A DNA stretch of 23,281 bases from Candidatus Hodarchaeota archaeon. GTDB taxonomy: Archaea; Asgardarchaeota; Heimdallarchaeia; Hodarchaeales; Hodarchaeaceae. Numbering within the stretch: position 1 is the stretch's first letter; every line of letters starts with the position of its first letter. Below, piece after piece: positions 23,079 through 23,281 of this stretch. The stretch spans positions 1 through 23,281 of the forward strand of contig JAEOSR010000159.1 in assembly GCA_016840285.1 (NCBI GenBank), in the 5' to 3' direction. Both the position numbers and the translations under genes were made by a program. Below the pieces are notes generated by a model, which was not told where the DNA came from, searched no databases, and saw only the letters and a program-made list of their open reading frames with translations.

Positions 23079-23183
23079 TGGACCGAGTGGGAATTGGACC
23101 CACGACCTCCTGCATTCAAGATTTCTACTCAAGAGAGTAAAATTTGCCAAGCAGGCGCTACTACCAGGCTGAGCTATCGGCCC
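23079..23183 (-). tRNA. tRNA-Ala(GGC) with a ~30-nt intron
   Basis: The minus strand folds as a tRNA: acceptor GGGCCGA pairs with TCGGTCC, with A73. G3-U70 is the alanine identity pair. The anticodon stem CCTGC/GCAGG closes loop TTGGCAT (anticodon GGC) once a ~30-base intron (about 23115-23144) after position 37 is removed; exon boundaries may shift by one base because of flanking A residues. The T-stem GTGGG/CCCAC holds the loop TCCAATT. Two oddities are C at position 55, normally U, and one extra U in the 3' strand of the D-stem. CCA is not encoded. Other cuts would give serine anticodons, but the short variable loop and G3-U70 exclude serine. Confidence 0.88.
23115..23144 (-). other. tRNA-Ala intron at position 37/38
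   Basis: The intron folds by itself: ATTT-TACTC pairs with GAGTA-G-AAAT around a TCTT loop, nine pairs with one bulged G. CAA/TTG pairs can extend it into the exon edge. A canonical bulge-helix-bulge with two 3-nt bulges is not obvious by eye, so a relaxed BHB form is likely. Confidence 0.7.
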
Positions 23184-23217
23184 TATCATTTCTACAACGC
23201 GAGGGTATAGGACTTTT

Positions 23218-23227
23218 GATTTTATGC
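23218..23227 (-). promoter_or_regulatory. Possible TATA box of the tRNA gene
   Basis: GCATAAAATC on the minus strand lies about 35-44 bases upstream of the tRNA 5' end. This would give a transcription start near 23195 and a short 5' leader for RNase P removal. The context is AT-rich, so the call is tentative. Confidence 0.35.
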
Positions 23228-23281
23228 AATTAAGCACAGATTATGTAATCAATTTTATGCCTTATCTAAGTGATCATATGA

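Overview
This window looks like chromosomal DNA from an Asgard (Promethearchaeota) archaeon. Archaeal signs are the tRNA-Ala gene interrupted by an intron in the anticodon loop, archaeal information-processing enzymes (Trm56, Dph6, stand-alone Elp3), a TrmB-type regulator, a dolichyl-phosphate-type GlcNAc-1-P transferase and a four-subunit PorGDAB oxidoreductase. The Asgard signal is the density of eukaryote-like genes in about 12 kb: two Rab/Ras-like small GTPases, one MglA-like GTPase, at least one gelsolin-like protein with a long Pro/Thr/Ala linker, a large protein whose N-terminus resembles Mon1/Hps-type longin domains, and an alpha-helical protein that resembles eukaryotic GET4. I cannot fix the Asgard class from sequence alone. 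The DNA is AT-rich, and TTG and GTG starts are common.

Layout. 1-1210 (+): the 3' end of a proline-rich repeat protein, then a two-domain protein with a gelsolin-like N-terminal half. 1264-3591 (-): a TrmB-like winged-helix protein with a very long coiled coil. 3592-4062: a divergent intergenic region with a perfect 16-bp palindrome. 4063-5712 (+): Ras-like GTPase, Trm56 tRNA methyltransferase and a TIGR00725/LOG-like nucleotide-binding protein, tightly packed. 5709-6539 (-): the GET4-like protein. 6848-11860 (+): gelsolin-like protein, Rab-like GTPase, MglA-like GTPase, Sua5/YrdC and a longin-like multidomain protein, probably one transcription unit. 11861-12145: a gap holding a GC-richer structured segment that may be a small RNA.

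12146-12829 (-): Dph6 (diphthamide synthesis). 12999-15819 (+): NadA, NadC, a small two-helix membrane protein and a hexapeptide-repeat acyltransferase. 15829-17153 (-): RmlA/GlmU-like sugar nucleotidyltransferase and MazG-like pyrophosphohydrolase. 17253-19923 (+): Alg7/WecA-type GlcNAc-1-P transferase, then Elp3. 19944-22860 (-): porG-porD-porA-porB. 23079-23183 (-): intron-containing tRNA-Ala(GGC).

How the genes fit together. The 6848-11860 block could be a cytoskeleton/membrane-trafficking-like module, with actin-regulator-like, switch-GTPase and longin-fold parts side by side. The GET4-like gene beside it would be a targeting factor for tail-anchored membrane proteins. The remainder is core metabolism: tRNA and EF2 modification, NAD synthesis, surface-glycan precursor supply and ferredoxin-linked 2-oxoacid oxidation.
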